A stretch of DNA of 64,000 nucleotides from Chlorogloea sp. CCALA 695 (lineage in GTDB: Bacteria; Cyanobacteriota; Cyanobacteriia; Cyanobacteriales; Chroococcidiopsidaceae): NCBI RefSeq assembly GCF_003003885.1, contig NZ_PVWN01000016.1, forward strand, positions 31,379 to 95,378, read 5' to 3'. Each line of letters opens with the position of its first letter. Within the stretch, counting starts at the first letter, position 1. This document shows, in pieces, positions 37,021 to 46,241 of the stretch. The position numbers and the translations under genes are program-made. The notes below the pieces were generated by a model, which was given only the letters and a program-made list of their open reading frames with translations, ran no database searches and had not been told where the DNA came from.

Positions 37021-37338
37021 TTAACTATTTAGGTATTCTTCGTCTTGTAGTTCGTCATAAAACAAATTTAAGCCGACTAATACCTTTTCTCGATCAGAAA
37101 GGTCGCCAATGATCCGTCGAACTGGGAGCGGCAAAACTTTCGATAAAGTTGGGATAGCTAAAATTTTATCTTCCTCTGCTAAATGAGGGTTTTTGAGAAC
37201 ATCGATTACTTTGAGAATGTATACTCCTTTAAATTCTTGCTCCATGATATCTTTGAGCATTTTTAAAGCCCGAATAGAATTAGGAGTATTGCCAGCAACG
37301 TAAAGCTTGAGAATGTAAGCTTTTTTTAAAGTATTCAT
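37021..37338 (-). CDS. kaiB: Circadian clock protein KaiB
   Basis: 105 residues from ATG 37338 ([20 protein letters not shown]), the usual start and size; the frame is open to 37368, inside the kaiA end. The thioredoxin-like, fold-switching core is recognisable: [39 protein letters not shown] and [20 protein letters not shown]. The acidic C-terminus is standard. Lies between kaiA and kaiC on the same strand. Confidence 0.97.
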   Translation of the reverse strand: MNTLKKAYILKLYVAGNTPNSIRALKMLKDIMEQEFKGVYILKVIDVLKNPHLAEEDKILAIPTLSKVLPLPVRRIIGDLSDREKVLVGLNLFYDELQDEEYLNS

Positions 37339-37361
37339 AAAGTAAATAAATAAGGCGAATC

Positions 37362-37733
37362 CTAACATTCAACAGGAGAAAATTTAAATGGATGACGGCG
37401 ATACATTTCACACAAATGCGCCAAAATTTCAATTAAAGTCAGGCGGTAGTCAAGTAATATTTCTTCACTTCTTCCTTCTAATTTTAGTTGTTTGGCAAAC
37501 TCATCGATCAGTTCCATATGAATTTGAATAACCTGCGGTACTGGCATATTACTGAGAAAAACTTTATCAGTAAATTGCTCAATTTCAATTTTAACGCTTG
37601 GGTTTGTAAAATAAATCAAAATGATTTGTTGATAATCTTGTTTTAATTCTTGCAAAAATTTAGTTTGCTTTTCTGGTGACATTTGCTGAAATACTGTTTG
37701 CTCCTGCCCATTATGATAGCTAAAACACTCCAT
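37362..37733 (-). CDS. kaiA: KaiA, C-terminal-domain-only form
   Basis: 123 residues, where full-length KaiA (Synechococcus elongatus) has about 284. It contains only the C-terminal four-helix KaiC-binding/dimer domain: [36 protein letters not shown] and [20 protein letters not shown]. The N-terminal pseudo-receiver, which senses quinone in the long form, is absent. Short KaiA is known from Nostoc-type cyanobacteria (about 102 residues); this one has 20 or so extra N-terminal residues. First gene of the operon. Confidence 0.93.
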   Translation of the reverse strand: MECFSYHNGQEQTVFQQMSPEKQTKFLQELKQDYQQIILIYFTNPSVKIEIEQFTDKVFLSNMPVPQVIQIHMELIDEFAKQLKLEGRSEEILLDYRLTLIEILAHLCEMYRRHPFKFSPVEC

Positions 37734-38143
37734 GAATTTTTATTAAAACAATTAAATTTAATGAAAAGACTTAATACTTTGGTTAAAGTTGATTAACTTT
37801 CAAAAGTTAAGAAATTATTAATATATGAATTTTCAAGTTTGGGGAGATTTATATAGATAAAATACAAAGAGTTAATCAAAAAGCTGCACTACAAAAATGT
37901 GTCAATTTATAAGCAAATGGCAGGTAAAAATTAAGCTAACAAGATATCATATTTTATTATAATTGCTAAAGGCGATCGCCCTAAAAGCGGTTATAACCCC
38001 CATTAACTATAAATATCATCGCCAGGAATGAAAGCTATCATTAAAACCGTAGCCACAAGTGCCGCCCAAGGATGTAGTATTGATTACAATAGAAAGCCTG
38101 TAAACTACTTATCATTTTTAGCGATGATGCTTGGCACTACGTA
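37734..38143. other. Divergent control region between kaiA and a histidine kinase
   Basis: A 410-base gene-free stretch, AT-rich, with one HIP1 octamer near 37973 and a 6-bp inverted repeat aaagtt/aacttt at 37785-37800. Promoters of both genes must lie here, but I cannot place -10 or -35 boxes with confidence. Confidence 0.5.
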
Positions 38144-41100
38144 ATGCTAATGCCCACCCTAACACTGAAAAATTTTCTAGCGCTTGTACCTTGGTGCGAG
38201 GAAACCATAGCCATAGCAGGATTATTAGAAGTATCAGCAGCGAAAAAGAGCGATCGCATCATCGTAGTAAACGCCCAACAGCAACCGATAGGCATAATTT
38301 ATACAAATTGGCTCAAACTTCACTCAGAAGATTTGTCAAAAGTTAAAAAACAGCGTTTGCTACAGTCATCGCTGCAAGACAATCCGCTTCTGATAGAACC
38401 ATTAAAAATATTGCCTGGAGATTGGAGTTTAGAGCAATTCAATTTGTATCTACAACAAAACAAGTCTAGCAATGACCAATGGGCAGTAGTAGACGACAAA
38501 GCCAAATATTTAGGATTGGTAAATAGTTCGCAATTGCTACAACACTTGGCATCGTCACCGCCAGAAAACAGCTTTAATAGCCAACTACCCTTAAACTTTT
38601 TAGTTCAATTAGTAGAAAAATTGCCTTGGGCGGTAGTATTACAAACCAGTAGCGGGGATATTGTCGCCCAATCAAAGATTTGGCAAGAACAATTTGGCTT
38701 TGGTGGCGATTTTGGCTCCGTCCGGCAAGAAATCGCCGACATTTTGGCTCCCGCAAGGCCAAATCAAAGCAGAGGATATAAAAGACCTACCGACAAACAA
38801 CCTAGCTTTAGTCGCTGTCAGTTGGGAACAAAACCCGGTACTTGCCTCTGTATCTGCCCAGCGCCCGATGGACGAGAGAAAGTATGGGAATTTGTCAAAA
38901 TCTCTTTAAGTAACTCCCTTGAAGATTTATGGCTATTGGTAGCCAATGATATTAGCTATCAACAACAATTAGCCTCCGAACTTGCCGCAAAAAATGCGGA
39001 ACTAATTGGGCTAAACCGCCTTAAAGATGAGTTTTTGGCTTGTATTAGTCACGAATTAAAAACCCCCATTACCGCCGTCATGGGGTTATCAAGCTTATTA
39101 AAAGATCAGGCAGTGGGGCAACTAAACGATCGCCAAGAGCGTTACGCGCAACTAATCCATCAAAGGAGCCGTGATTTGATGGCAGTGGTAAACGATATTT
39201 TAGACCTGACGCGGATGGAGACAGGACAGCTAGAATTGACCTTAGAACCTGTAAGGATTCGTACTGTTTGCGATCGCGCCCTCCAGCAAGTCAAAGCATT
39301 ATCATCTAAAGCTAATAGCCACCTTGACACTACTCCTGAGCATCGATTTACCTTAGAAATCGAACCAAGCATAGATATCTTCATCGCTGATGAATTGCGC
39401 CTGCGCCAAATGCTCGTAAATATGCTGAGTAACGCCTACAAATTCACCGAGCCAGGGGGCGAAGTGGGCTTGCAGGTAAATCGTTGGGAAGGTTGGATTG
39501 CTTTTACCGTGTGGGATACAGGTATTGGAATTGCCGAACAGAAACAGCATTTAATCTTTCAAAAATTTCAACAACTAGAAAATCCCCTTATTCGTCAGTT
39601 TGAGGGCGCAGGGTTAGGACTTGTATTGACAAGAGCGCTGGCGCGGTTGCATGGTGGAGATGTAACTTTTTTATCTAAACAAGGAGTTGGTAGCTCTTTC
39701 ACCTTGCTATTGCCTCCTAGTCCTCCCCAAAAAAGCATTGCCAAGGAAGAAACAAGCCCTAGAACTTATCCCACACCCAGACAAACGCCCACTTCACTAT
39801 TGCCTACACCCCCATCTGCTCCGGTTTTCTCGCCGTTAGGTGAAGGACAGGTAACATCACAGGTTTTATTGCGCCCTAACCCGTTGATATTAGTAGTCGA
39901 GGCTGCGCCCCAATTTGTCGAAAATCTTAGCGAACAATTAAATACTTTAGGTTTTCGGGTTGTTGTTGCTCGTTCGGGAACGGAAGCTTTAGAAAAATCA
40001 AGGAGATTGCAACCTGGCGCTATATTTCTCAATCCAGTTTTACCAATGCTTTCTGGTTGGGATGTCTTAACCTTGCTTAAAACCGACGCGGCAACAGGCC
40101 AAATTCCAGTTATTGTTACGGCTACAGGCGCGGAGAGAGAGAGAGCATTTTTAAATAGTGCTGATGAATTTATTAACCTTCCCATCCACAGCCAAAAATT
40201 GCAGCAAATTCTGCATCGTTTTTACCCTACAACTCCAATCTTGCCGCCAGAAAGTACCGAGAGCGATCGCTACGATTTATTAACCGTTTTGTGGTTGGTG
40301 GTTAATCCTTTTGAGTCTTCTTTGCTAACTTCTAGTTTGTTGCAACTTCATCACCGCGTTATTGAAGCGGAAGACTTAGAGCAAGCCGAGTTGTTAGCTC
40401 GGATTTGGCAGCCTAATGTTGTTGTCATCGACGGGGCAGTTTTGCAGCCTTTAGATTACTTGCGGCAACTTAACACTTACCCTAAATTAAAACGTTTACC
40501 TTTAGTAACATTGAACGCTGACACTACTCAAGCAGCAAGTCAAGTACCGGGATTAATGGTGTTTCCTTGTTTGACTACCGACAAAGACGTAACTATAAAT
40601 TCTTTGTTGGCGGGTTTACAGGTAGCGGCGGGGATTAGTTGGCAACCAAGCTTATTAATAGTTGATATTGCCAATTTGCCCGACTTGCAACCGCCGTCAG
40701 CAGTGGGAGCGAGTATTGCTACTAAAAACGAGTGGTTTCAAGCTTTGGTGCAGTATTTGCAAACGGCTGGATTTAGAACAACTATGAGTCAGTCGTGGGC
40801 GGAAGTAATGTCACAGGTGCAATCTTTGAGTGTGGATTTAATCATAATTAGCTTGGGAAATAAGCCTTTCACTCCTCAAGCAATGGAAGCACTGACTACT
40901 TTGAGCAAGCAGGCACTTCCGCCGATTTTAGTATTAGACAGGCTAAATCAAGATAATGTCAAACCCCAGTCGGTTAGACTCCGCCAACCAGTATCTAGTT
41001 ATGGTTATTCCTCAGAACAATTTTCTCAAATTCAAACTATGAACTGGGAAAGTATTATAAATGCGATCGCCACTCGGATTTTGCCACCATCTTTATCGAT

Positions 41101-41152
41101 GGAGGAATTACTAAATTACATCCATGAGGCTTTGATTGCTGGTAATGGGTAA
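38144..41152 (+). CDS. Hybrid histidine kinase with Asp-less receiver
   Basis: 1002 residues. Residues 1-140 resemble a CBS-type pair, about 150-280 a PAS-like sensor, then HisKA with H303 in FLACISHELKTPITAVMG, and an HATPase_c domain (SNAYKFTEPGGEV, DTGIGIAE, GAGLGLVLTRAL). After a Pro-rich linker comes a receiver (LILVVEAAPQFVENLSEQL) where the phosphoacceptor Asp is Asn (FLNPVLP, near 628), then one or two further receiver-like repeats (from about 711 and 850). The ATGs at 38144 and 38150 are both possible starts. Divergent from kaiABC by 410 bases. A CikA-like clock role is a hypothesis only; no GAF domain is seen. Confidence 0.85.
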   Translation: MLMPTLTLKNFLALVPWCEETIAIAGLLEVSAAKKSDRIIVVNAQQQPIGIIYTNWLKLHSEDLSKVKKQRLLQSSLQDNPLLIEPLKILPGDWSLEQFNLYLQQNKSSNDQWAVVDDKAKYLGLVNSSQLLQHLASSPPENSFNSQLPLNFLVQLVEKLPWAVVLQTSSGDIVAQSKIWQEQFGFGGDFGSVRQEIADILAPARPNQSRGYKRPTDKQPSFSRCQLGTKPGTCLCICPAPDGREKVWEFVKISLSNSLEDLWLLVANDISYQQQLASELAAKNAELIGLNRLKDEFLACISHELKTPITAVMGLSSLLKDQAVGQLNDRQERYAQLIHQRSRDLMAVVNDILDLTRMETGQLELTLEPVRIRTVCDRALQQVKALSSKANSHLDTTPEHRFTLEIEPSIDIFIADELRLRQMLVNMLSNAYKFTEPGGEVGLQVNRWEGWIAFTVWDTGIGIAEQKQHLIFQKFQQLENPLIRQFEGAGLGLVLTRALARLHGGDVTFLSKQGVGSSFTLLLPPSPPQKSIAKEETSPRTYPTPRQTPTSLLPTPPSAPVFSPLGEGQVTSQVLLRPNPLILVVEAAPQFVENLSEQLNTLGFRVVVARSGTEALEKSRRLQPGAIFLNPVLPMLSGWDVLTLLKTDAATGQIPVIVTATGAERERAFLNSADEFINLPIHSQKLQQILHRFYPTTPILPPESTESDRYDLLTVLWLVVNPFESSLLTSSLLQLHHRVIEAEDLEQAELLARIWQPNVVVIDGAVLQPLDYLRQLNTYPKLKRLPLVTLNADTTQAASQVPGLMVFPCLTTDKDVTINSLLAGLQVAAGISWQPSLLIVDIANLPDLQPPSAVGASIATKNEWFQALVQYLQTAGFRTTMSQSWAEVMSQVQSLSVDLIIISLGNKPFTPQAMEALTTLSKQALPPILVLDRLNQDNVKPQSVRLRQPVSSYGYSSEQFSQIQTMNWESIINAIATRILPPSLSMEELLNYIHEALIAGNG

Positions 41153-41185
41153 TTGGTAGTAATTGGTAATTGGTAATTGGTAATT
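41141..41185. repeat. Short tandem repeats, ggtaatt type
   Basis: Repeated ggtaatg/ggtaatt heptamers. The block begins inside the last codons of the histidine kinase (GGT AAT GGG TAA), so the repeat supplies its last two residues and its stop codon. Confidence 0.85.
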
Positions 41186-41255
41186 TCAATGAACAATCCC
41201 AATGAGGAGACAGGATTGCGAAAAGAAAAAATCATCACGCTTTCAGCAACGCTAC

Positions 41256-43028
41256 TTATTTGGCGACTCTGATTAGTCGATAAGCGCCAGCTTCCCCTAA
41301 TTGCTGAGAATTGCCTGGGGGGGTTTCTAACTTAACTAGCTTTTGGGGTTGAGCTAAAACCATAGCGGAAAAGGAGGCAGATTTTGATCTGAGGAGCTTC
41401 TGCACGTAACTTATCCCCGCATTAGTTTCTTTGATATAAGTTACGGGCAAATGACTGTAAAATACGACGCTCGGCTTTTTGAAACCAATCATTACCAATT
41501 CTTCATTGGGTACACGAGCCGCCGCCGCGATCGCCGATAATTCTTTTAAGGGTACTTGTCTAGCTTCATCAATTAAAAAAGCCGTAGGCATCATCACAAA
41601 AATTGCAAAGGCGATAAAGGCGGCTAAGTTTAGTTTCAGCAACCATTGCCCTTGACGGACTAAAATTAAAGCCGCTCCCCCAATTCCAGCTATTGCCCAA
41701 ATTGTCCCGCCAATAATGGGTAAGCCTGATTGTTCGACAAGTAGACGTAATTTAGGAATGGCTGGATCTACACCTACTAATCTCGGCGCTAAAAATAATC
41801 CCACAGCTAGAACTAACATTAACGCTACATTTAGCCAACGACTGATATAAAAAAATCTGCGGTATTTCCAACTTGGTTGATAAGGGATTGGTTCGCTCCA
41901 AGGCAATGCTACCAAAATAGCCGAAGCTGGCATGAGGGGCAATACGTAGCTAGGTAACTTAGTAACGGCGATGGTGAAAAAGCTAAAGATCCCTAAAAAC
42001 CAAAATAAGGCAAATAAACTTAACTGATAAATGCGTTCTTGCTTTTGCCAATGCGATCGCGCTTGTAACTTTATCTTAGAAATCGCCACAGGTAAATAAA
42101 CCGACCAAGGGGCAAAGCCTAGCAACACAACCACAAAGTAATAATACCAAGGAGCCGAGTGATAATTGACTACTCCTGTAAAACGTTCGAGATTGTGATA
42201 GCCAAAAAATGAATTGATGTAATTATTGCCATTGCGGGCAATAACTAGCCCAAACCAAGGCAATGCGATCGCGCTAATAATTAAGCCACCATAAACTAGG
42301 CGCATTTCTGATAAAACTTCTCGCAACTTACCCAGATAAAATAAAAACGAGCCAATAATCAGAGCAGGTAAAACAATGCCTACCGGCCCTTTAGTAAGAA
42401 TTGCCGCCGCAATTAAAATATAAAACGCTAAATACCAACGCAGTTTTATTTTAGGTAAAGAACTTGCATAACCGCAAAACCAACATAGTAGCGCCGAACC
42501 CATACACCCCGTTAGCAGCATATCAGACACTCCTGTACGCGCCCAAACAATAGTTTCAGGGTTGAGTGCTATCAATGCCGCTCCTAGGCACGCACTGAGC
42601 CAATAGCGGCGATGTTCAAGCTTTACCATTGGGGCGGAAGTGTGCAACCCAAACAACCAAATAGTATAAAAACCCAAACTTACTAAACTCATTGCCGCCA
42701 GCGCCGAAGGCAGACGCACCGCCCATTCATTTACCCCGATAACACTATAAAACAGCGCTATTAACCAGTAAATCAAGGGTGGCTTATCAAAACGAGTTTC
42801 ACCGTTAAAATATGGTGTGATCCAGTCTCCGGTTAGCTTCATTTGTCGGGCGGCTTCGGCAAATAACGGCTCGGTTTCATCAATAAGGCTAATACTACCC
42901 AAATGCCAAAAGAAAGCCACTAGCCCCACGAACAGCAGCCACAAAATAGCTAAAATCAGAGCTTGGCGAGGACGATTTGTAGTGTTATTTAGCCAACTAA
43001 CTAGAGGACGATTTAGACGTTTAATCAT
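41256..43028 (-). CDS. GT39 (ArnT-like) membrane glycosyltransferase
   Basis: 590 residues, about twelve membrane segments. The first loop holds LIDETEPLFAEAARQM with the acidic pair of ArnT/PMT enzymes, then GDWITPYFNGETRFDKPPLIYW, the GT39 dolichyl-mannosyltransferase/ArnT signature. The C-terminal soluble part (PNEELVMIGFKKPSVVFYSH) is typical. It should transfer a sugar from a polyprenyl-phosphate donor in the membrane. Confidence 0.88.
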   Translation of the reverse strand: MIKRLNRPLVSWLNNTTNRPRQALILAILWLLFVGLVAFFWHLGSISLIDETEPLFAEAARQMKLTGDWITPYFNGETRFDKPPLIYWLIALFYSVIGVNEWAVRLPSALAAMSLVSLGFYTIWLFGLHTSAPMVKLEHRRYWLSACLGAALIALNPETIVWARTGVSDMLLTGCMGSALLCWFCGYASSLPKIKLRWYLAFYILIAAAILTKGPVGIVLPALIIGSFLFYLGKLREVLSEMRLVYGGLIISAIALPWFGLVIARNGNNYINSFFGYHNLERFTGVVNYHSAPWYYYFVVVLLGFAPWSVYLPVAISKIKLQARSHWQKQERIYQLSLFALFWFLGIFSFFTIAVTKLPSYVLPLMPASAILVALPWSEPIPYQPSWKYRRFFYISRWLNVALMLVLAVGLFLAPRLVGVDPAIPKLRLLVEQSGLPIIGGTIWAIAGIGGAALILVRQGQWLLKLNLAAFIAFAIFVMMPTAFLIDEARQVPLKELSAIAAAARVPNEELVMIGFKKPSVVFYSHLPVTYIKETNAGISYVQKLLRSKSASFSAMVLAQPQKLVKLETPPGNSQQLGEAGAYRLIRVAK

Positions 43029-43087
43029 TTAGTGCGTAAAAGTTTTTAGCGATCGCCCGCAGTATATCGGCGATGGATGTTGAAAAG

Positions 43088-43579
43088 CTATTGCAAAGTT
43101 AAGTTCCATCTTAAAAGTTTGGCATCCCAAGTAGGTGCATCGCTCTCGCCGACTACGTAAGGACCCCAATACTGCCCCGAACCATCTTGAGCAAAGGCAA
43201 CTAAAACGTCTCCTTTTTCTAGCTTAAAGTTCCCTTCCGGCAAAGAAAGAACTAATCCTTCGGTACTGCCTTCAAGAGGTGCAAAGTCCCAATGAGCAGG
43301 TTCTACGGCTTTTTTACCCCTTGCCAGCAACGCCACTCTTACAGGCAAATCGGTTTGATTGCTTAATATTAACGCCCCCGGAACTCCTGCCACTTTAGCA
43401 ATTGTTGCTCCCTGTTTCTTGCCTGTGGGGGTAGCCGATGGTACAGGAGATAAATCGGGCAATACTGTAGGTGGTTGCTCAATCGACACACTAAATTGCA
43501 TAGCCCCCAATACCAACACTACCAACCCGAATAAAGAAGCAATCATGACGGCTGGGTACACCGACGATTTAGCCTTCAT
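43088..43579 (-). CDS. Membrane-anchored protein, unknown
   Basis: 163 residues from ATG 43579 (the frame also has ATG at 43615; neither has a good ribosome-binding site). A single N-terminal membrane segment (VMIASLFGLVVLVLGAMQF) precedes a Pro/Ser/Thr-rich linker and a beta-rich outer part (VPGALILSNQTDLPVRVALL, WDFAPLEGSTEGLVLSLPEG). I do not recognise the family. Confidence 0.65.
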   Translation of the reverse strand: MKAKSSVYPAVMIASLFGLVVLVLGAMQFSVSIEQPPTVLPDLSPVPSATPTGKKQGATIAKVAGVPGALILSNQTDLPVRVALLARGKKAVEPAHWDFAPLEGSTEGLVLSLPEGNFKLEKGDVLVAFAQDGSGQYWGPYVVGESDAPTWDAKLLRWNLTLQ

Positions 43580-43766
43580 AGTTTTATAGATATCTAGTTT
43601 ATTTATACGTATCATGCTTGTCAGTCTATATCTCTATTATCTATTGGTATTTTTAGAAATAACGTCTTGAGGACTACTGCCCTAGGCTAAAGCTTGTGCG
43701 ATATCTTTGGTAAGGGGATATTGTCACAACGAAATCTGTCACACTGGCTTGAGGATAACTTCAGCG

Positions 43767-44096
43767 ATGCAAAATACTCGTCTTAACAATTTGGTTACGG
43801 CTTTGGGCGGACAGGTGGGAAGCTGGATATTTAATCCTTGGCGGCGGCTGTCTATACTAACGATTAGTTTGCTGTTTGGCTTTTTTTTAGGAACAGCAGT
43901 TGCTACTACGGCGGGACAATCTGCAAATTTGGATATTGTTGCTGCGGGTATTTTAGTAGCTTTGTGCGAGATAGTAGATCGAATTTATTACCGTCGCCGC
44001 CGGGAAGGGCGAAGTTTTTGGGTAGAGTCGTTAAACGCGCTGAAAATTGGGCTGACCTACAGTTTATTTATTGAAGCCTTTAAATTGGGTTCGTAA
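43767..44096 (+). CDS. DUF565/Ycf20-like membrane protein
   Basis: 109 residues from ATG 43767, with GAGG upstream; the frame opens at 43707. LGGQVGSWIFNPWRRLSI, FGFFLGTAVATTAGQ and EIVDRIYYRRR are the DUF565/Ycf20 pattern, with two membrane segments. Ycf20-like proteins occur in cyanobacteria and plastids; in algae they have been linked to photoprotection, but not here. The stop codon lies in a short tandem repeat block. Confidence 0.8.
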   Translation: MQNTRLNNLVTALGGQVGSWIFNPWRRLSILTISLLFGFFLGTAVATTAGQSANLDIVAAGILVALCEIVDRIYYRRRREGRSFWVESLNALKIGLTYSLFIEAFKLGS

Positions 44097-44127
44097 TTGG
44101 TAATTGGTGATGGGTAATTGGTAATTC
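44094..44127. repeat. Short tandem repeats, ggtaatt type
   Basis: Heptamer block taattgg/tgatggg that begins with the stop codon (TAA at 44094-44096) of the Ycf20-like gene. Third such block in the window. Confidence 0.85.
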
Positions 44128-44218
44128 CCAACGATCGCTAAAAATGTCAAACTAGATAAACTGCGATCATAAAGTAAGTATTGATATTCATGGCTCTTTG
44201 GCAATTAAACTAAATTTT

Positions 44219-45226
44219 ATGGCAAGTCTGCGCGTTTTATCGGGAGTTCAACCCACAGGAAATCTACATTTAGGTAACTATTTTGGCGCAATTCGTAACT
44301 GGGTAGAAGGGCAAAGTCAGTATGAAAATTTCTTTTGTGTTGTCGATTTACACGCCATTACCGCGCCTCATAACCCCGCAACCTTAGCAACAGATACTTA
44401 TACGATCGCAGCTTTATATTTAGCCTGTGGTATTGACTTAAGTTACTCTGATATTTTTGTTCAGTCTCACGTTAGCGCTCATAGCGAATTAACCTGGCTC
44501 TTAAACTGCATTACTCCCTTAAACTGGCTTGAAGACATGATTCAGTTTAAAGAAAAAGCTATTAAGCAAGGGGAAAATGTCAATGTGGGATTATTAGATT
44601 ATCCCGTGCTGATGGCGGCAGATATTTTACTCTACCAAGCTGATAAAGTGCCTGTAGGGGAAGATCAAAAGCAACATTTAGAGCTTACCCGCGATATCGC
44701 TGCTCGGTTTAACTACTTGTTTGCGCGCGAAAAGCCCGTTTTAAAGTTGCCCGATCCTTTAATTCAGAAAGTTGGCGCAAGGGTAATGAGTCTTACTGAT
44801 GGTACGCGCAAAATGTCTAAGTCTGACCCCGCCGAAGCTAGTAGAATCAATTTATTAGACACTCCTGAGCAAATTAACCAAAAAATTAAACGCTGCAAAA
44901 CCGATCCAGAGCGGGGGCTAGTTTTTGACGACGAGGCGCGTCCAGAATGTCATAATCTACTAACGTTGTATATGCTTTTATCGGGCAAAACAAAACAAGC
45001 TGTAGCAGAGGAGTGTCAAGCTATGGGCTGGGGGCAATTTAAACCACTGTTAGCAGAAAGTGCGATCGCGCATTTGGAGCCAATTAGAGCCAAATATACG
45101 GCAATAATGGACGATAAAAGCTATTTAGAATCAGTATTGCGTGACGGCAGACAAAAAGCAGAAGCAGTTGCCAATGATACCCTGAGTAAAGTTAAGGCGG
45201 CTTTGGGGTATTCTGTGCCAGTGTAA
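44219..45226 (+). CDS. trpS: Tryptophanyl-tRNA synthetase
   Basis: 335 residues from ATG 44219; the frame opens at a TTG (44198) with unsupported extra residues. Class I signatures: the HIGH-type motif in GVQPTGNLHLGNYFGAIRNW, the tryptophan-pocket region, and KMSKS in TRKMSKSDP. Charges tRNA-Trp. Length is standard for bacterial TrpRS. Confidence 0.97.
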   Translation: MASLRVLSGVQPTGNLHLGNYFGAIRNWVEGQSQYENFFCVVDLHAITAPHNPATLATDTYTIAALYLACGIDLSYSDIFVQSHVSAHSELTWLLNCITPLNWLEDMIQFKEKAIKQGENVNVGLLDYPVLMAADILLYQADKVPVGEDQKQHLELTRDIAARFNYLFAREKPVLKLPDPLIQKVGARVMSLTDGTRKMSKSDPAEASRINLLDTPEQINQKIKRCKTDPERGLVFDDEARPECHNLLTLYMLLSGKTKQAVAEECQAMGWGQFKPLLAESAIAHLEPIRAKYTAIMDDKSYLESVLRDGRQKAEAVANDTLSKVKAALGYSVPV

Positions 45227-45325
45227 TTATTTAGCCTATTGTCCAACTACATCTAGAGATTTTTCATCCTGTTAGCTGTTAAAACAGATGCAATGTAGGT
45301 AACAGCCAACACTAAAAATGAGCAA

Positions 45326-46219
45326 ATGAGTAATATATTTCGCACCGCCGTCAAAAACAATGAATTTTTAATTACCGCCGAGATTGCACCCCCTAAAGGC
45401 GGCAATCCTAGCCATATGTTGCAAATAGCACAAACTCTCAAGGGGCGAGTTCATGCTGTAAATATTACCGATGGTAGTCGGGCAGTATTGCGGATGTGTC
45501 CGGTAATTGCCTCGGTGCTGTTGCTGCAACAGGGCATAGAACCAATTTGTCAAGTAGCTTGCCGCGATCGCAATCGCATCGGGTTGCAAGCAGACTTAAT
45601 GGGCGCTCATGCTCTGGGTGTTACCAATATCTTAGCTTTGACTGGCGACCCGGTAAAAGCTGGGGATCACGTAGAAGCTAAAAGTGTATTTGACCTCGAA
45701 TCAGTACGATTGTTGCAATTGGTAGGCAAGCTCAATACTGGTTTTGACTACAACAATATTGCGCTTACCGATGGCGCAACGGATTTATTTGTAGGTGCGG
45801 CGGTAGATCCACAATTGCCTAGTTGGTCGAGCTTACAACGTCGTTTTGAGCGCAAGCTAGAAGCGGGGGCGCAGTTTTTTCAAAGTCAGTTAATTACAGA
45901 TTTTGAGCGCCTAGAAAAATTTATGAGTCAAATTGCCGCCACTTCCAATAAGCCTATTCTGGCAGGCATCTTTTTACTTAAGTCTGCTAAAAACGCCCAA
46001 TTTATCAATCGCTGCGTTCCGGGGGTGAATATTCCCCAAACTACAATTGATCGTTTGGCAAATGCTGAAGATCCACTCCAAGAAGGAATTGCGATCGCTG
46101 CCGAGCAAGTTAAGTTAGCGAGGCAAACCTGCCAAGGTATTCACATGATGGCAGTAAAACGCGAAGATTTGATCGCCCAAATATTAGACAAAGCAGAAAT
46201 TGCTCCATTATCAAGTTGA
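45326..46219 (+). CDS. Methylenetetrahydrofolate reductase-like protein
   Basis: 297 residues. TIM-barrel motifs of the MetF family: EFLITAEIAPPKGGNPSHML, HAVNITDGSRAVLRM, ACRDRNRIGLQADLMGAHAL, GVTNILALTGDPVKAGDHV and GAAVDPQLP. MTHFR makes 5-methyl-THF for methionine synthesis using FAD. The family fit is good, but some relatives lack proven activity, so no symbol is given. Followed by an SDR gene 22 bases on. Confidence 0.8.
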   Translation: MSNIFRTAVKNNEFLITAEIAPPKGGNPSHMLQIAQTLKGRVHAVNITDGSRAVLRMCPVIASVLLLQQGIEPICQVACRDRNRIGLQADLMGAHALGVTNILALTGDPVKAGDHVEAKSVFDLESVRLLQLVGKLNTGFDYNNIALTDGATDLFVGAAVDPQLPSWSSLQRRFERKLEAGAQFFQSQLITDFERLEKFMSQIAATSNKPILAGIFLLKSAKNAQFINRCVPGVNIPQTTIDRLANAEDPLQEGIAIAAEQVKLARQTCQGIHMMAVKREDLIAQILDKAEIAPLSS

Positions 46220-46241
46220 ATAACTATTTATTAAGGTAAAC

